Assembly (NCBI GenBank): GCA_947381875.1
Contig: CANCXY010000027.1
Coordinates: 1 to 19,994 of the forward strand
From: an uncultured Clostridia bacterium
Lineage (GTDB): Bacteria > Bacillota > Clostridia > Oscillospirales > Ruminococcaceae
DNA: 19,994 bases
Reading direction: 5' to 3'
In this document: positions 13,444-19,994 of the stretch, piece after piece
How the letters are laid out: each line of letters begins with the position of its first letter
How positions within the stretch are numbered: position 1 is the stretch's first letter
Program-made: the position numbers and the translations under genes
Notes under the pieces: generated by a model
Told to the model about the DNA's origin: nothing
Database searches by the model: none
What the model saw: the letters and a program-made list of their open reading frames with translations, nothing else

Positions 13444-15486
13444 TTACCGTTTGAACACAAACGCAAACACCAACCCGCCAGCCAGCACCAGCACAGACAC
13501 CCCCATCAAAAGCAAGGAAGAAGTGCCGGAAGTTTCCGGCGCGCCTGACATATCCGGCCTGCGCTGTCCGCCCTGCATTTCGCGCAGGGAGCCTTGCGGC
13601 GTGGTTTGCCCGTCAGAATTGACCGCGCTATCGGAACTATCCGCGTCAGGCGGCTGGGTAGTATCGGAGGAGCCGCCGCCCGCTGTGCCGTCCGGCGGCG
13701 TATCTGTACTGCCAGACGCACTGCCGGGCGCACTGCCTGTGTCATCCTGCGCGCCGTTGGCCTGCCCGTTAAACCTGCCGCCAAAATTGCCGCCGTTCCC
13801 CGGCATGCCGCCAAAACCGCCCTGCCCGCTGTTCATGGTGCCGAGGTCGGAGAGGTTCAGCGTACCGGTGTCCACCAGCGCGGCGCTGTCTGCCTGCTGT
13901 GCTTCACTGGTGGAGGGGATAGCGCCCGATAGCTGTCCGCGCACGCTCTCTGTCCGCAGTGTGCAGAACTCCTTCAGCGCCGCCACGCCTGTTTCAAACT
14001 CCTCATAGGTACAAAATTTGGTCGGGTCTTTTTCTGCATAGGGGGCAATCAGCGTGTAGGCGTTGTCAATCAGGGCGTTGATATCGACTGTGTTCAGAAA
14101 TTCCGCGAACAGCTCGTGATACTGCTGTGTGTATGCCGCATCAGAGAATATCCACGCCTGCATGGGACGGTCGGAAAGAACGTCGTCAATGGCGTCGTTG
14201 ACGCTGGTGGAGGCGGAACCGCCCTGGAACGTGCCGAAGGCAAGGTTATAATCCCAGGGGATCATGGAAAGCCTGCCGTCGTTTTCGTGCAGATAGTAGT
14301 TGTGTATCATATTGCCCGTATAGCTGTCGCCGTTGACAACGAAGTTGTGTACGACAAAATAGCGCAGCACTTCGTCAATATCCAGCACATTTTCCAGGTC
14401 CTCAAAGGCTGAGAGCGATTGCAGTGAGGCAATCAGGCGGGCTTTGTCGGCGTCGGATACGCCTGTTTTCGCGTTATCAAAAATGTTTGCGTAGCTGTTG
14501 GGGTCGTCATCGATATATTGCAGTTTTACATCACTCGCGCCGTTCATGCCGCCGCCCATGCCGTCCATTTGCGGCATTCCGCCGCCGCCAAAGGAAGGCA
14601 CGCCGCCCATATCGCCCATCTGCGGCGGTGTCTGCCCTTCCGGGAATGTGCCGCCGGTTTCACCGTCGAATGCTGGCGGTTCACCCATGCCGCCCATCTG
14701 CGGTGGCGACTGCCCCTGCCGGGACGGGTCAAAAGTGCCGGGCTGGCTGTCTGCGTTCTCCGGCAAAGCGGGTGTATCCCCGCCCTGCCCATCCGGGAAT
14801 TGTATATCGGAAACGTCAAAATCGAAATCGCCGAAATCAAACTCGCGCCCGTTGCCGCGACCGCCGCCCATGTCCATACTGTCAGGCTTATACAGCTCGC
14901 CCGTTCCGTTTTCCGTGCGCCGCAAAAACGAGTCCTCTACGCCCTCTACCGCAAGGTACAGGCCCCAGTCCTCGCCGTTAACAGTGAGGTACGCATAACT
15001 GCACAGTGGGCTGTCCACGCCGAAAGCGCCCATCATCTGATAAGTCAGATAATCTTTCATCAGCGTGTTGTCCTGGATAAGGTTATTGAGGCTCAGTTTA
15101 TCCAGCCCATGATAGCTTTTGCCGCTGTCGTAATGGTCGAACTCGATCTTAAAGCTGTACCGGCTGCTGCCCAGACTGGCGACGTTGCGCAGGGATGTAT
15201 TGCCCTTGGCGCGAATCGCGACGTTCCGGCTTCTCTCGCCGTCGATCACTACCGCGCACATGGCATATTCCTCATTTTCGCACGTCTGCAAAAAGCCGTC
15301 CCAATCGTCCATCACAATATCAATGGTGTGGACTTTCGATGTATCGAACAGCCTGTTTTCATAGCCGATCACTGTTTTCACAGGCTCCGCCCCCATTGCG
15401 CGCGCGAAAAAGAGCGCGAGGGTAATGACAAGGCACAGTGCGACTGCGGCGGCGCAGATACGCTCAAGCCATTTGCTTGTTGACAT
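13444..15486 (-). CDS. cotH: CotH-type kinase family protein, membrane-anchored, surface-facing
   Basis: A 680-residue protein. A membrane or signal segment is at about 10-31, a second helix at 656-678 ends the protein with 'FKR', and the body between would lie outside. CotH kinase motifs are 'AIRAKGNTS' (90-98), 'YSFKIEF' (110-116), 'LAVEGVEDSFL' (178-188), 'VVNGDSY' (383-389) and 'MIPWDYNLAFG' (408-418). CotH proteins are atypical kinases; the Bacillus one phosphorylates spore-coat proteins. A 116-residue Asp/Gly/Met/Pro-rich stretch (203-318) interrupts the kinase domain, and a Ser/Asp/Gly/Thr-rich linker (about 540-655) leads to the last helix. The ATG at 15486 has GGGGTG upstream and starts five bases after the DUF4956 stop; the open frame upstream is the shadow of DUF4956. 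Confidence 0.9.
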   Translation of the reverse strand: MSTSKWLERICAAAVALCLVITLALFFARAMGAEPVKTVIGYENRLFDTSKVHTIDIVMDDWDGFLQTCENEEYAMCAVVIDGERSRNVAIRAKGNTSLRNVASLGSSRYSFKIEFDHYDSGKSYHGLDKLSLNNLIQDNTLMKDYLTYQMMGAFGVDSPLCSYAYLTVNGEDWGLYLAVEGVEDSFLRRTENGTGELYKPDSMDMGGGRGNGREFDFGDFDFDVSDIQFPDGQGGDTPALPENADSQPGTFDPSRQGQSPPQMGGMGEPPAFDGETGGTFPEGQTPPQMGDMGGVPSFGGGGMPQMDGMGGGMNGASDVKLQYIDDDPNSYANIFDNAKTGVSDADKARLIASLQSLSAFEDLENVLDIDEVLRYFVVHNFVVNGDSYTGNMIHNYYLHENDGRLSMIPWDYNLAFGTFQGGSASTSVNDAIDDVLSDRPMQAWIFSDAAYTQQYHELFAEFLNTVDINALIDNAYTLIAPYAEKDPTKFCTYEEFETGVAALKEFCTLRTESVRGQLSGAIPSTSEAQQADSAALVDTGTLNLSDLGTMNSGQGGFGGMPGNGGNFGGRFNGQANGAQDDTGSAPGSASGSTDTPPDGTAGGGSSDTTQPPDADSSDSAVNSDGQTTPQGSLREMQGGQRRPDMSGAPETSGTSSLLLMGVSVLVLAGGLVFAFVFKR

Positions 15487-15491
15487 GCTTT

Positions 15492-16166
15492 TCACCCCAT
15501 ATAGTCGCCGTTGTAGCTGACGAGTACTGCGCTGTGTACGCCGTCCAGACCGGCGAGCGTGTTGATGAAATCGGTGTTGTCGTCTTTCAGGCGCACTTCC
15601 AGATTCAGTTCCACGCTGCCCTGCTGCGCCGATTTGCTTTTGACAACACAGCGCTGTGTGTTCGCCGAAAGGAACTGCGCCGCGCGTGTTTCCGCGTCGT
15701 GGCCGTCGCATTGCAGCACAACGATATACGGGTTGGCATGGCTCTTGCGGTTCACAAAAAGGAGAAGCATCACGCCAATGACGACGCTGCCAATCACCGC
15801 CAGCGGTATCATGCCCGCGGCTAACACGATGCCCACGGCAATGGACCAGAACAGGAACGCGATATCCAGCGGCTCTTTGATTGCCGTGCGGAAACGCACA
15901 ATGGAAAGTGCGCCGACCATGCCGAGGGAAAGTACCACGTTGCTTGTGACGGCTAAAATAACGACGGTCGTAATCATGGAGAGCGCCACCAGCGTGACGC
16001 CGAAGCTGGAAGAATACATCACGCCCTGATACGTCTTTTTATAGACAAGGAAGATAAACAGCCCCAGCCCGAAGGAAAGCACCAGCGCAAGAGCCATATC
16101 CAAAAGGCTGACGCTTGTCACATTTTCCAGAAAGCTCGATTTGAAAATATCGCTGAAATTGATCAT
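15492..16166 (-). CDS. DUF4956 membrane protein
   Basis: A 224-residue protein with about four membrane helices (21-42, 54-78, 101-119, 120-138). The family signature 'GMVGALSIVRFRTAIKEPLD' (82-101) is present. The last 80 residues form a soluble domain with alternating strands and helices, ending 'LAGLDGVHSAVLVSY', which resembles in layout the C-terminal domain of MgtC-like proteins; that likeness is my inference. The function of DUF4956 is unknown. It lies between the VTC polymerase domain gene and the CotH kinase gene, five bases from the latter. The 113-base gap before it contains palindromic repeats. The ribosome site is weak (GGGG before the ATG), so expression may be lower than that of its neighbours. 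Confidence 0.9.
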   Translation of the reverse strand: MINFSDIFKSSFLENVTSVSLLDMALALVLSFGLGLFIFLVYKKTYQGVMYSSSFGVTLVALSMITTVVILAVTSNVVLSLGMVGALSIVRFRTAIKEPLDIAFLFWSIAVGIVLAAGMIPLAVIGSVVIGVMLLLFVNRKSHANPYIVVLQCDGHDAETRAAQFLSANTQRCVVKSKSAQQGSVELNLEVRLKDDNTDFINTLAGLDGVHSAVLVSYNGDYMG

Positions 16167-16196
16167 GGTAAATACCCCATTTCATTTTGATTTTTC

Positions 16197-16227
16197 TGTT
16201 TTCCCCGCCCGGAGGGCGGAGAAAACA
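16197..16227 (+). repeat. Palindromic intergenic repeat, copy 5 (inside operon)
   Basis: A 14-bp stem TGTTTTCCCCGCCC / GGGCGGAGAAAACA with one mismatch and the loop GGA. It lies between the VTC domain gene and DUF4956, so it would form a hairpin in their shared message. A degenerate second hairpin (TCCTGCC / GGCGGGGA, about 16253-16272) lies beside the VTC stop. Confidence 0.8.
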
Positions 16228-16279
16228 TATTGAAATTCTGATTTTCCTACTGTCCTGCCATCCAGGCGGGGAAAGCATC

Positions 16280-16951
16280 TTATCCATAAATACGGCACTG
16301 CGCATATTTGGAAAACGCCCCGGTGCGCCGGTTTTCCAGCCCGACCGCATCGCGGATGACGGAAGGGAGGAACGCGCCCCATTTTACCTCTAATAAGATT
16401 GGTGCGTCCCCGGCGGGGATGGTGGGAGAGGGGTGCAGGAAATCCGTGCAGTCCAGCCCTGTGCGGATATCATAGTCCAGCGTGACGCGCACATCGTCCG
16501 GCCCATAGGTGAACGCCTCTCGTGTATAGTCGACAATCGTCCGGGGCCGCAGGCGCTGGGTGCGCATTTTGATGGCCAGTTCCTGTAAAAGGGGAGCGTC
16601 CCGCGCCGAGGCCCATCCGCTTTCTCCCTGGAGAATCGACTCTACCTGCCAAAGCGCCAGCGCCGCGCTGCGCTTCTGGCTCAAATCGCCGATTTTGCTT
16701 TTCTTTTCAAGATGGATCAGCGAGAGGTCCCCGTTATAGCAGCGGATACGGAATTTTTCGCGCCGGTTCACGCCGTCTAGCTTTTCCCGCAATGCCCTGT
16801 CCTCCGGCGTGTCGAAGTACAGGCTGCGGATCAGGTATTTCCCGTCCGCCGCGTGCGCGTCCGGCCGCATGACGGTGCGAAGGCGCATGCGCAGGATCAA
16901 AAGGTCCTGCCAACTGATTTCGTGCTTGGCCTCATGGCGGAAGCCATCCAT
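16280..16951 (-). CDS. VTC-domain polyphosphate polymerase
   Basis: A 223-residue soluble protein with the VTC tunnel-fold pattern shared with triphosphate enzymes. Basic and acidic residues expected to line the tunnel are seen in order: 'FRHEAKHEIS' (R5, K9), 'YLIRSLYFDT' (R42), 'REKFRIRCY' (K66, R68, R70), 'HLEKKSK' (E82-K86), 'RLRPRTIVDYTREAF' (R135, R137, R144), 'VRVTLDYDIRTG', 'ILLEVKWGAFLP' (E188, K190) and 'FSKYAQCR' (K215). In yeast VTC4 this domain makes polyphosphate from ATP; bacterial versions are usually annotated likewise. It starts the minus-strand cluster with DUF4956 and CotH. No clear promoter was found upstream, though two palindromic repeats are there. Activity is inferred from motifs. 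Confidence 0.88.
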   Translation of the reverse strand: MDGFRHEAKHEISWQDLLILRMRLRTVMRPDAHAADGKYLIRSLYFDTPEDRALREKLDGVNRREKFRIRCYNGDLSLIHLEKKSKIGDLSQKRSAALALWQVESILQGESGWASARDAPLLQELAIKMRTQRLRPRTIVDYTREAFTYGPDDVRVTLDYDIRTGLDCTDFLHPSPTIPAGDAPILLEVKWGAFLPSVIRDAVGLENRRTGAFSKYAQCRIYG

Positions 16952-16990
16952 TCATCCCACGCCCTTTCTGCACAGAGATCAATTTTGCCT

Positions 16991-17017
16991 TTCCTCCCCG
17001 TCGGAGGCGGGGAGGAA
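16991..17017 (+). repeat. Palindromic intergenic repeat, copy 6
   Basis: A perfect 10-bp stem TTCCTCCCCG / CGGGGAGGAA around loop TCGGAGG, without the outer GTGTA bases of other copies. It is 40 bases upstream of the VTC gene start, in the divergent gap 16952-17317 between the VTC and ArsR genes. Confidence 0.7.
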
Positions 17018-17155
17018 CAGCGGGATTGGCCGCGTAAAATCGCAAAATTGGTTTCCGTGCCTTTCCATGTGTTCCTGCTGTACAGCATAGTCCCAAAAGC
17101 TGAAAAACTGCTGAAAACTCTGCGATAGATTTGTGAAATCCGCAGATGTGCTTTT

Positions 17156-17190
17156 GTGTATTCCCCCGCCCGTAGGGCGGGGGAATACAC
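17156..17190 (+). repeat. Palindromic intergenic repeat, copy 7 (best preserved)
   Basis: A perfect 16-bp stem GTGTATTCCCCCGCCC (17156-17171) / GGGCGGGGGAATACAC (17175-17190) with the loop GTA. The right flank GGAAATAGATCCGCGATATG with GGACACTTCC to about 17219 matches the flank of copy 1. The left flank (about 17139-17155) is partly complementary to it, so the full element is a larger imperfect palindrome. Apart from this, copy 6 and the ArsR promoter, the 366-base gap shows nothing else. Confidence 0.9.
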
Positions 17191-17250
17191 GGAAATAGAT
17201 CCGCGATATGGACACTTCCGCGCATACGCAAAACTTTTTTCACAAACCTG

Positions 17251-17278
17251 TTGACATTTTCGGAAAGCGTGTTATAAT
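17251..17278 (+). promoter_or_regulatory. Promoter of the metal-resistance operon
   Basis: Consensus TTGACA (17251-17256), 16-base spacer and consensus TATAAT (17273-17278). The operator at 17282-17301 covers the expected transcription start, so a bound repressor would block initiation. Confidence 0.9.
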
Positions 17279-17281
17279 ATC

Positions 17282-17301
17282 ATTTGAACAGATGTTCATA
17301 T
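17282..17301. promoter_or_regulatory. SmtB/ArsR-type operator
   Basis: Inverted repeat ATTTGAACA-GA-TGTTCATAT with 8 of 9 pairs matching. TGAACA-n2-TGTTCA is the known operator pattern of SmtB/CzrA/CadC-type repressors. It lies directly after the -10 box and before the repressor gene, which points to autoregulation released by metal. Confidence 0.88.
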
Positions 17302-17317
17302 GAAAGGACGTGAGGGG

Positions 17318-17677
17318 ATGGAGGAGCTTTCGGTCGAGCGCTGCGAGCTGATGTATGTGCATGAGGATATTGTCAAGAAGGTAGAACAGGAAATGCCCGA
17401 TGACGAGCGCCTGTTCGACCTCGCGGAGCTTTTCAAGCTGTTCGGCGATTCTACGCGCATCAGAATTTTGTACCTGCTGTTTGAATCGGAAATGTGCGTA
17501 TGCGATATCGCGCAGATGCTGCATATGACGCAGTCGGCGATTTCGCACCAGTTGGCGATCTTGAAAAAAAGCAAACTGGTGAAGAACCGGCGGGAGGGAA
17601 AGACCGTGTTCTATTCCCTCGCGGACGGTCACGTCCGCACGATCATCGACCAGGGCATGGAACATGTGACGGAGTAA
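17318..17677 (+). CDS. ArsR/SmtB family metal-sensing repressor (CadC/CzrA-like)
   Basis: A 119-residue winged-helix repressor. The recognition helix region is 'MTQSAISHQLAILKKSKLV' (70-88), followed by the wing 'RREGKTVFYSL'. Two known metal-site patterns can be read. The alpha3N type has C9, H15 and the C60/C62 pair in 'EMCVCDIA'. The alpha5 type has D103, H105, H116 and E119, spaced as in CadC. CadC's second N-terminal cysteine is a tyrosine here. Zinc, cadmium or lead are the likely signals. The start at 17318 has AAGGA nine bases upstream; the in-frame ATG at 17300 lies inside the operator and has no ribosome site. It heads the operon with the HMA protein and the P1B ATPase. Confidence 0.92.
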   Translation: MEELSVERCELMYVHEDIVKKVEQEMPDDERLFDLAELFKLFGDSTRIRILYLLFESEMCVCDIAQMLHMTQSAISHQLAILKKSKLVKNRREGKTVFYSLADGHVRTIIDQGMEHVTE

Positions 17678-17681
17678 TGCG

Positions 17682-17715
17682 AATCACGCGGGCAAGACTT
17701 TCAGAATGCGTGATT
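17682..17715 (+). other. Inverted repeat between repressor and HMA gene
   Basis: AATCACGC (17682-17689) pairs with GCGTGATT (17708-17715) over an 18-base loop; an AT-rich stretch with a run of Ts (about 17729-17733) follows. It could form a weak hairpin in the message between the repressor and the transport genes. The T-run is 13 bases away, so it is not a standard terminator. Confidence 0.45.
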
Positions 17716-17749
17716 TGTATAAATCTATTTTTATAAGGAGGTTTTTCGT

Positions 17750-17971
17750 ATGAAAAAGCATTTCAAACTGGTGGACCTGGACTGCGCAAACTGCGCCGCG
17801 AAGATGGAGGACGCGATCAAAAAGATAGACGGCGTACAGAATGCCTCTGTCAGCTTTATGGCGCAGAAAATGACGGTCGAGGCGGACGACGCGCGTTTTG
17901 ACAGCATCATGCAGGAAGTTGTGAAGGTGTGCAAGCGCGTGGAGCCGGACTGCGAAATTGTAATCAAGTAA
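17750..17971 (+). CDS. Free-standing HMA-domain metal carrier
   Basis: A 73-residue heavy-metal-associated domain with the metal site 'DCANC' (C12, C15) and the ferredoxin-like pattern 'VDLDCANCAAKMEDAIKKID', then 'GVQNASVSFMAQKMTVEAD'. The aspartate before the first cysteine is typical of zinc/cadmium domains rather than copper ones (which usually have M-x-C). It probably hands metal to the ATPase encoded 25 bases downstream, which lacks its own N-terminal HMA domain. AAGGAGG lies upstream of the ATG at good spacing. Confidence 0.9.
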   Translation: MKKHFKLVDLDCANCAAKMEDAIKKIDGVQNASVSFMAQKMTVEADDARFDSIMQEVVKVCKRVEPDCEIVIK

Positions 17972-17996
17972 CACGGGGAAGGGGGCAGGGAAGGCC

Positions 17997-19853
17997 ATGA
18001 GCAAAAAACAGAAAAAGATGCTCGCTCGTATCCTCGTCACCGCCGCGCTGTTCGCGCTGGGGTTCTTTCTGCCGCTCACCGGCTGGGCGCAGCTCTTGTA
18101 TTACTTAGCGGCCTACGCTGTGATTGGCTGGGATATTTTGTGGAAAGCCGCCCGCAATATCGCGCATGGGCAGGTATTCGATGAAAATTTCCTGATGGCG
18201 CTTGCGACAGTCGGCGCGCTGTTTTTGCGGCAGTACCCCGAAGCGGTGGAAGTAATGCTGTTCTACCAGATTGGCGAGCTGTTCCAGGGGTACGCTGTGG
18301 GCCGTTCGCGCCAGTCCATCACCGCATTGATGGATATCCGCCCGGACTATGCGAATATTGAGACCGAGGGCGGCCTGGAGCAGGTGGACCCGGACGACGT
18401 GGCTGTGGGCGATACCATCGTCGTCAAAGCGGGCGAACGGATCCCGCTGGATGGTGTGGTGATAGAGGGCACGTCGTCGCTGAACACGGCGGCGCTGACG
18501 GGTGAGTCGCTGCCGCGCGCAGTACAGCCGGGCAGCGATGTGATTAGCGGGTGCGTCAACGAAAGCGGCCTGCTGCGTGTGCGCGTTACGAAAGAATTTG
18601 GGGAATCCACGGTTTCCAAAATCCTGGACCTCGTGGAAAATTCCAGCGAGAAGAAAGCAAAGGCGGAAAACTTCATCACACGCTTTGCGCGGTACTATAC
18701 CCCTGCGGTGGTGATCGGCGCGCTGGTGCTGGCGTTCCTGCCGCCGCTGATTGGCCTGGGTGCGTTCAGCGTCTGGGTGGAGCGCGCGTTGACCTTCCTT
18801 GTCATTTCCTGCCCGTGCGCACTGGTTATCTCTGTCCCGCTCAGCTTTTTTGGCGGCATTGGCGGGGCGTCGCGCTATGGTATCCTGGTGAAGGGCAGCA
18901 ACTATTTAGAGGCCCTCGCGCAGACGGAAATTGCCGTATTCGACAAGACCGGCACGCTGACAAAGGGCGTGTTCTGTGTGACGGGCGTCCACCCGGAGGA
19001 CGGCACGCAGGAGCAGCTTGTGGAGTGGGCCGCTTTGGCCGAGAGCTTTTCCGACCACCCGATCTCCCGTTCCCTGCGGGAGGCGTATGGAAAGGCGGTC
19101 GACCACGCCCGCGTTTCAGACGTGCAGGAGATCCCCGGCCACGGTGTGAGCGCTCTGGTGGATGGCAAGAAAGTATGGGCGGGCAATGGCCGGCTGATGG
19201 ACAAAGCCGGCGTGGCCTGGCATGACTGCCATATCCCCGGAACAATCGTGCATGTGGCTGTGGACGGGCTGTACGAGGGCCATATTGTAATCGCGGACGA
19301 GGCGAAGCCGGATGCTGCGAAAGCCATTGCCGAGTTAAAGCGTCAGGGCGTGCGCCGCACCGTGATGCTGACGGGTGACGCGAAGGAAGCGGGCGAGAGC
19401 GTGGCGAAGCAGCTCGGCCTGGATGAGGTGCATACGGGCCTCCTGCCCGCCGATAAGGTGGAGCGTGTAGAACGTCTGTTGCGGGAAAAGAGTGCAAAGG
19501 GCAAGCTGGCGTTTGTCGGCGATGGCATCAACGATGCCCCAGTGCTTTCCCGCGCGGACATCGGCATTGCGATGGGCGGCCTTGGCTCCGACGCGGCCAT
19601 TGAGGCGGCGGATGTTGTGCTGATGGACGACCAGCCCTCGAAAATCGCCGTGGCGATGCGCATTTCCAAAAAGACCCTAGGGATCGTACACCAGAATATT
19701 GTGTTTTCGCTCGCGGTAAAAGGCGTCACCCTGCTGCTGGGGGCGATCGGTATTGCCAATATGCAGGCGGCCATTTTCGCCGATGTCGGCGTGATGGTGC
19801 TGGCCGTGCTGAACGCGACGCGCGCGCTGAATACGAAGGATATTGCGGGATAA
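17997..19853 (+). CDS. cadA: P1B-type ATPase, zinc/cadmium/lead exporter
   Basis: A 618-residue membrane pump that uses ATP to export divalent soft metals. Visible motifs: actuator 'ALTGES' (166-171), the membrane metal site 'SCPCALVIS' (C272, C274), phosphorylation site 'DKTGTLTKG' (D316), 'SDHPISRSL' (H354, P355), 'MLTGDA' (457-462) and 'GDGINDAP' (508-515). K575 in 'AVKGVTLL' and D596 in 'FADVGVM' are the last-helix residues typical of the Zn/Cd/Pb group (P1B-2), not the copper group. There is no N-terminal HMA domain or His-rich tail; the HMA domain is the separate 73-residue gene before it. It ends the operon and is followed by a strong terminator. Confidence 0.95.
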   Translation: MSKKQKKMLARILVTAALFALGFFLPLTGWAQLLYYLAAYAVIGWDILWKAARNIAHGQVFDENFLMALATVGALFLRQYPEAVEVMLFYQIGELFQGYAVGRSRQSITALMDIRPDYANIETEGGLEQVDPDDVAVGDTIVVKAGERIPLDGVVIEGTSSLNTAALTGESLPRAVQPGSDVISGCVNESGLLRVRVTKEFGESTVSKILDLVENSSEKKAKAENFITRFARYYTPAVVIGALVLAFLPPLIGLGAFSVWVERALTFLVISCPCALVISVPLSFFGGIGGASRYGILVKGSNYLEALAQTEIAVFDKTGTLTKGVFCVTGVHPEDGTQEQLVEWAALAESFSDHPISRSLREAYGKAVDHARVSDVQEIPGHGVSALVDGKKVWAGNGRLMDKAGVAWHDCHIPGTIVHVAVDGLYEGHIVIADEAKPDAAKAIAELKRQGVRRTVMLTGDAKEAGESVAKQLGLDEVHTGLLPADKVERVERLLREKSAKGKLAFVGDGINDAPVLSRADIGIAMGGLGSDAAIEAADVVLMDDQPSKIAVAMRISKKTLGIVHQNIVFSLAVKGVTLLLGAIGIANMQAAIFADVGVMVLAVLNATRALNTKDIAG

Positions 19854-19869
19854 TAAACGGATAAACATT

Positions 19870-19914
19870 CGCCCGGAGAAATCGCTGTTGTGCGGTTTCT
19901 CCGGGCGTTTTTTT
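19870..19914 (+). terminator. Intrinsic terminator after cadA
   Basis: A perfect 12-bp stem CGCCCGGAGAAA / TTTCTCCGGGCG, extended inward to 16 pairs with one G-T pair, loop TGTTGT, followed by seven Ts (19908-19914). It closes the metal-resistance operon. Confidence 0.95.
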
Positions 19915-19924
19915 GGGGAGTTTT

Positions 19925-19970
19925 GTGTAATTCCCCGCCCATAAGATTGCGTTTTATTAGGAAAACACAC
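19925..19970 (+). repeat. Degenerate palindromic intergenic repeat, copy 8
   Basis: The left arm GTGTAATTCCCCGCCC (19925-19940) closely matches that of copy 7, but the centre has diverged and the right arm is reduced to GGAAAACACAC (19960-19970). It lies just after the cadA terminator. The last 24 bases of the window show nothing further. Confidence 0.55.
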
Positions 19971-19994
19971 TGTCAAAAGGATTTCATGCTTTGG

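Noticed and set aside
15487..15711. Extension of the CotH gene upstream of 15486
   Set aside because: It overlaps the DUF4956 gene in another frame and would place 75 arginine-rich residues before the signal segment.
17300..17317. Earlier ATG for the metal repressor
   Set aside because: The codon lies inside the operator palindrome, close to the transcription start, with no ribosome site.

Overview
The window reads as chromosomal DNA from a GC-rich, low-oxygen Firmicute of class Clostridia, most likely an Oscillospirales/Ruminococcaceae-type gut bacterium. This rests on gene content (ComEC-HolA-RNase M5, DUF4364, DUF951, a Clostridia-type ECF sigma operon, a CotH/VTC/DUF4956 cluster), on AGGAGG-type ribosome sites and TTGACA/TATAAT promoters, and on GC-rich codon use. 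No rRNA, tRNA, CRISPR array, phage gene or transposase was found.

Layout. (1) 1-5080, plus strand: a small DUF6440 protein, a HIT hydrolase, a phosphoribosyltransferase, then a tightly packed comEC-holA-rnmV block for DNA uptake, the replication clamp loader and 5S rRNA maturation. (2) 5023-6712, minus strand: a DUF4364 winged-helix protein whose 3' end overlaps rnmV tail to tail, and a protein with S1 RNA-binding domains. (3) 6964-10591, plus strand: a housekeeping run, DUF951-prfA-tsaC/Sua5-coaE-lytic transglycosylase, covering translation termination, tRNA t6A synthesis, coenzyme A and cell-wall turnover. (4) 10789-11706: a stand-alone DUF3737 beta-helix protein with its own promoter and terminator. 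(5) 11894-13383: an ECF-type sigma factor overlapping a single-pass membrane protein that is probably its anti-sigma factor/sensor. (6) 13444-16951, minus strand: a three-gene cluster of VTC-type polyphosphate polymerase domain, DUF4956 membrane protein and a surface CotH-type kinase. (7) 17318-19853, plus strand: a metal-resistance operon with an ArsR/SmtB repressor, a free-standing HMA metal carrier and a CadA-type P1B ATPase, with a clear promoter, operator and terminator.

Two dispersed non-coding repeat families stand out. One is a palindromic element whose core reads roughly GTGTATTTCCCCGCCC, a short loop, then the complement; at least eight copies lie between genes, including inside operons. 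The other is a multi-hairpin repeat present in opposite orientations at 1-43 and 5723-5765, with 40 of 43 bases identical.

The least standard biology is the CotH/DUF4956/VTC operon, in which polyphosphate synthesis and a secreted kinase appear coupled by a membrane protein. After it come the palindrome family, a ComEC whose C-terminal nuclease-like domain has lost its metal-binding motif, and the sigma/anti-sigma pair with an unrecognised outside domain.
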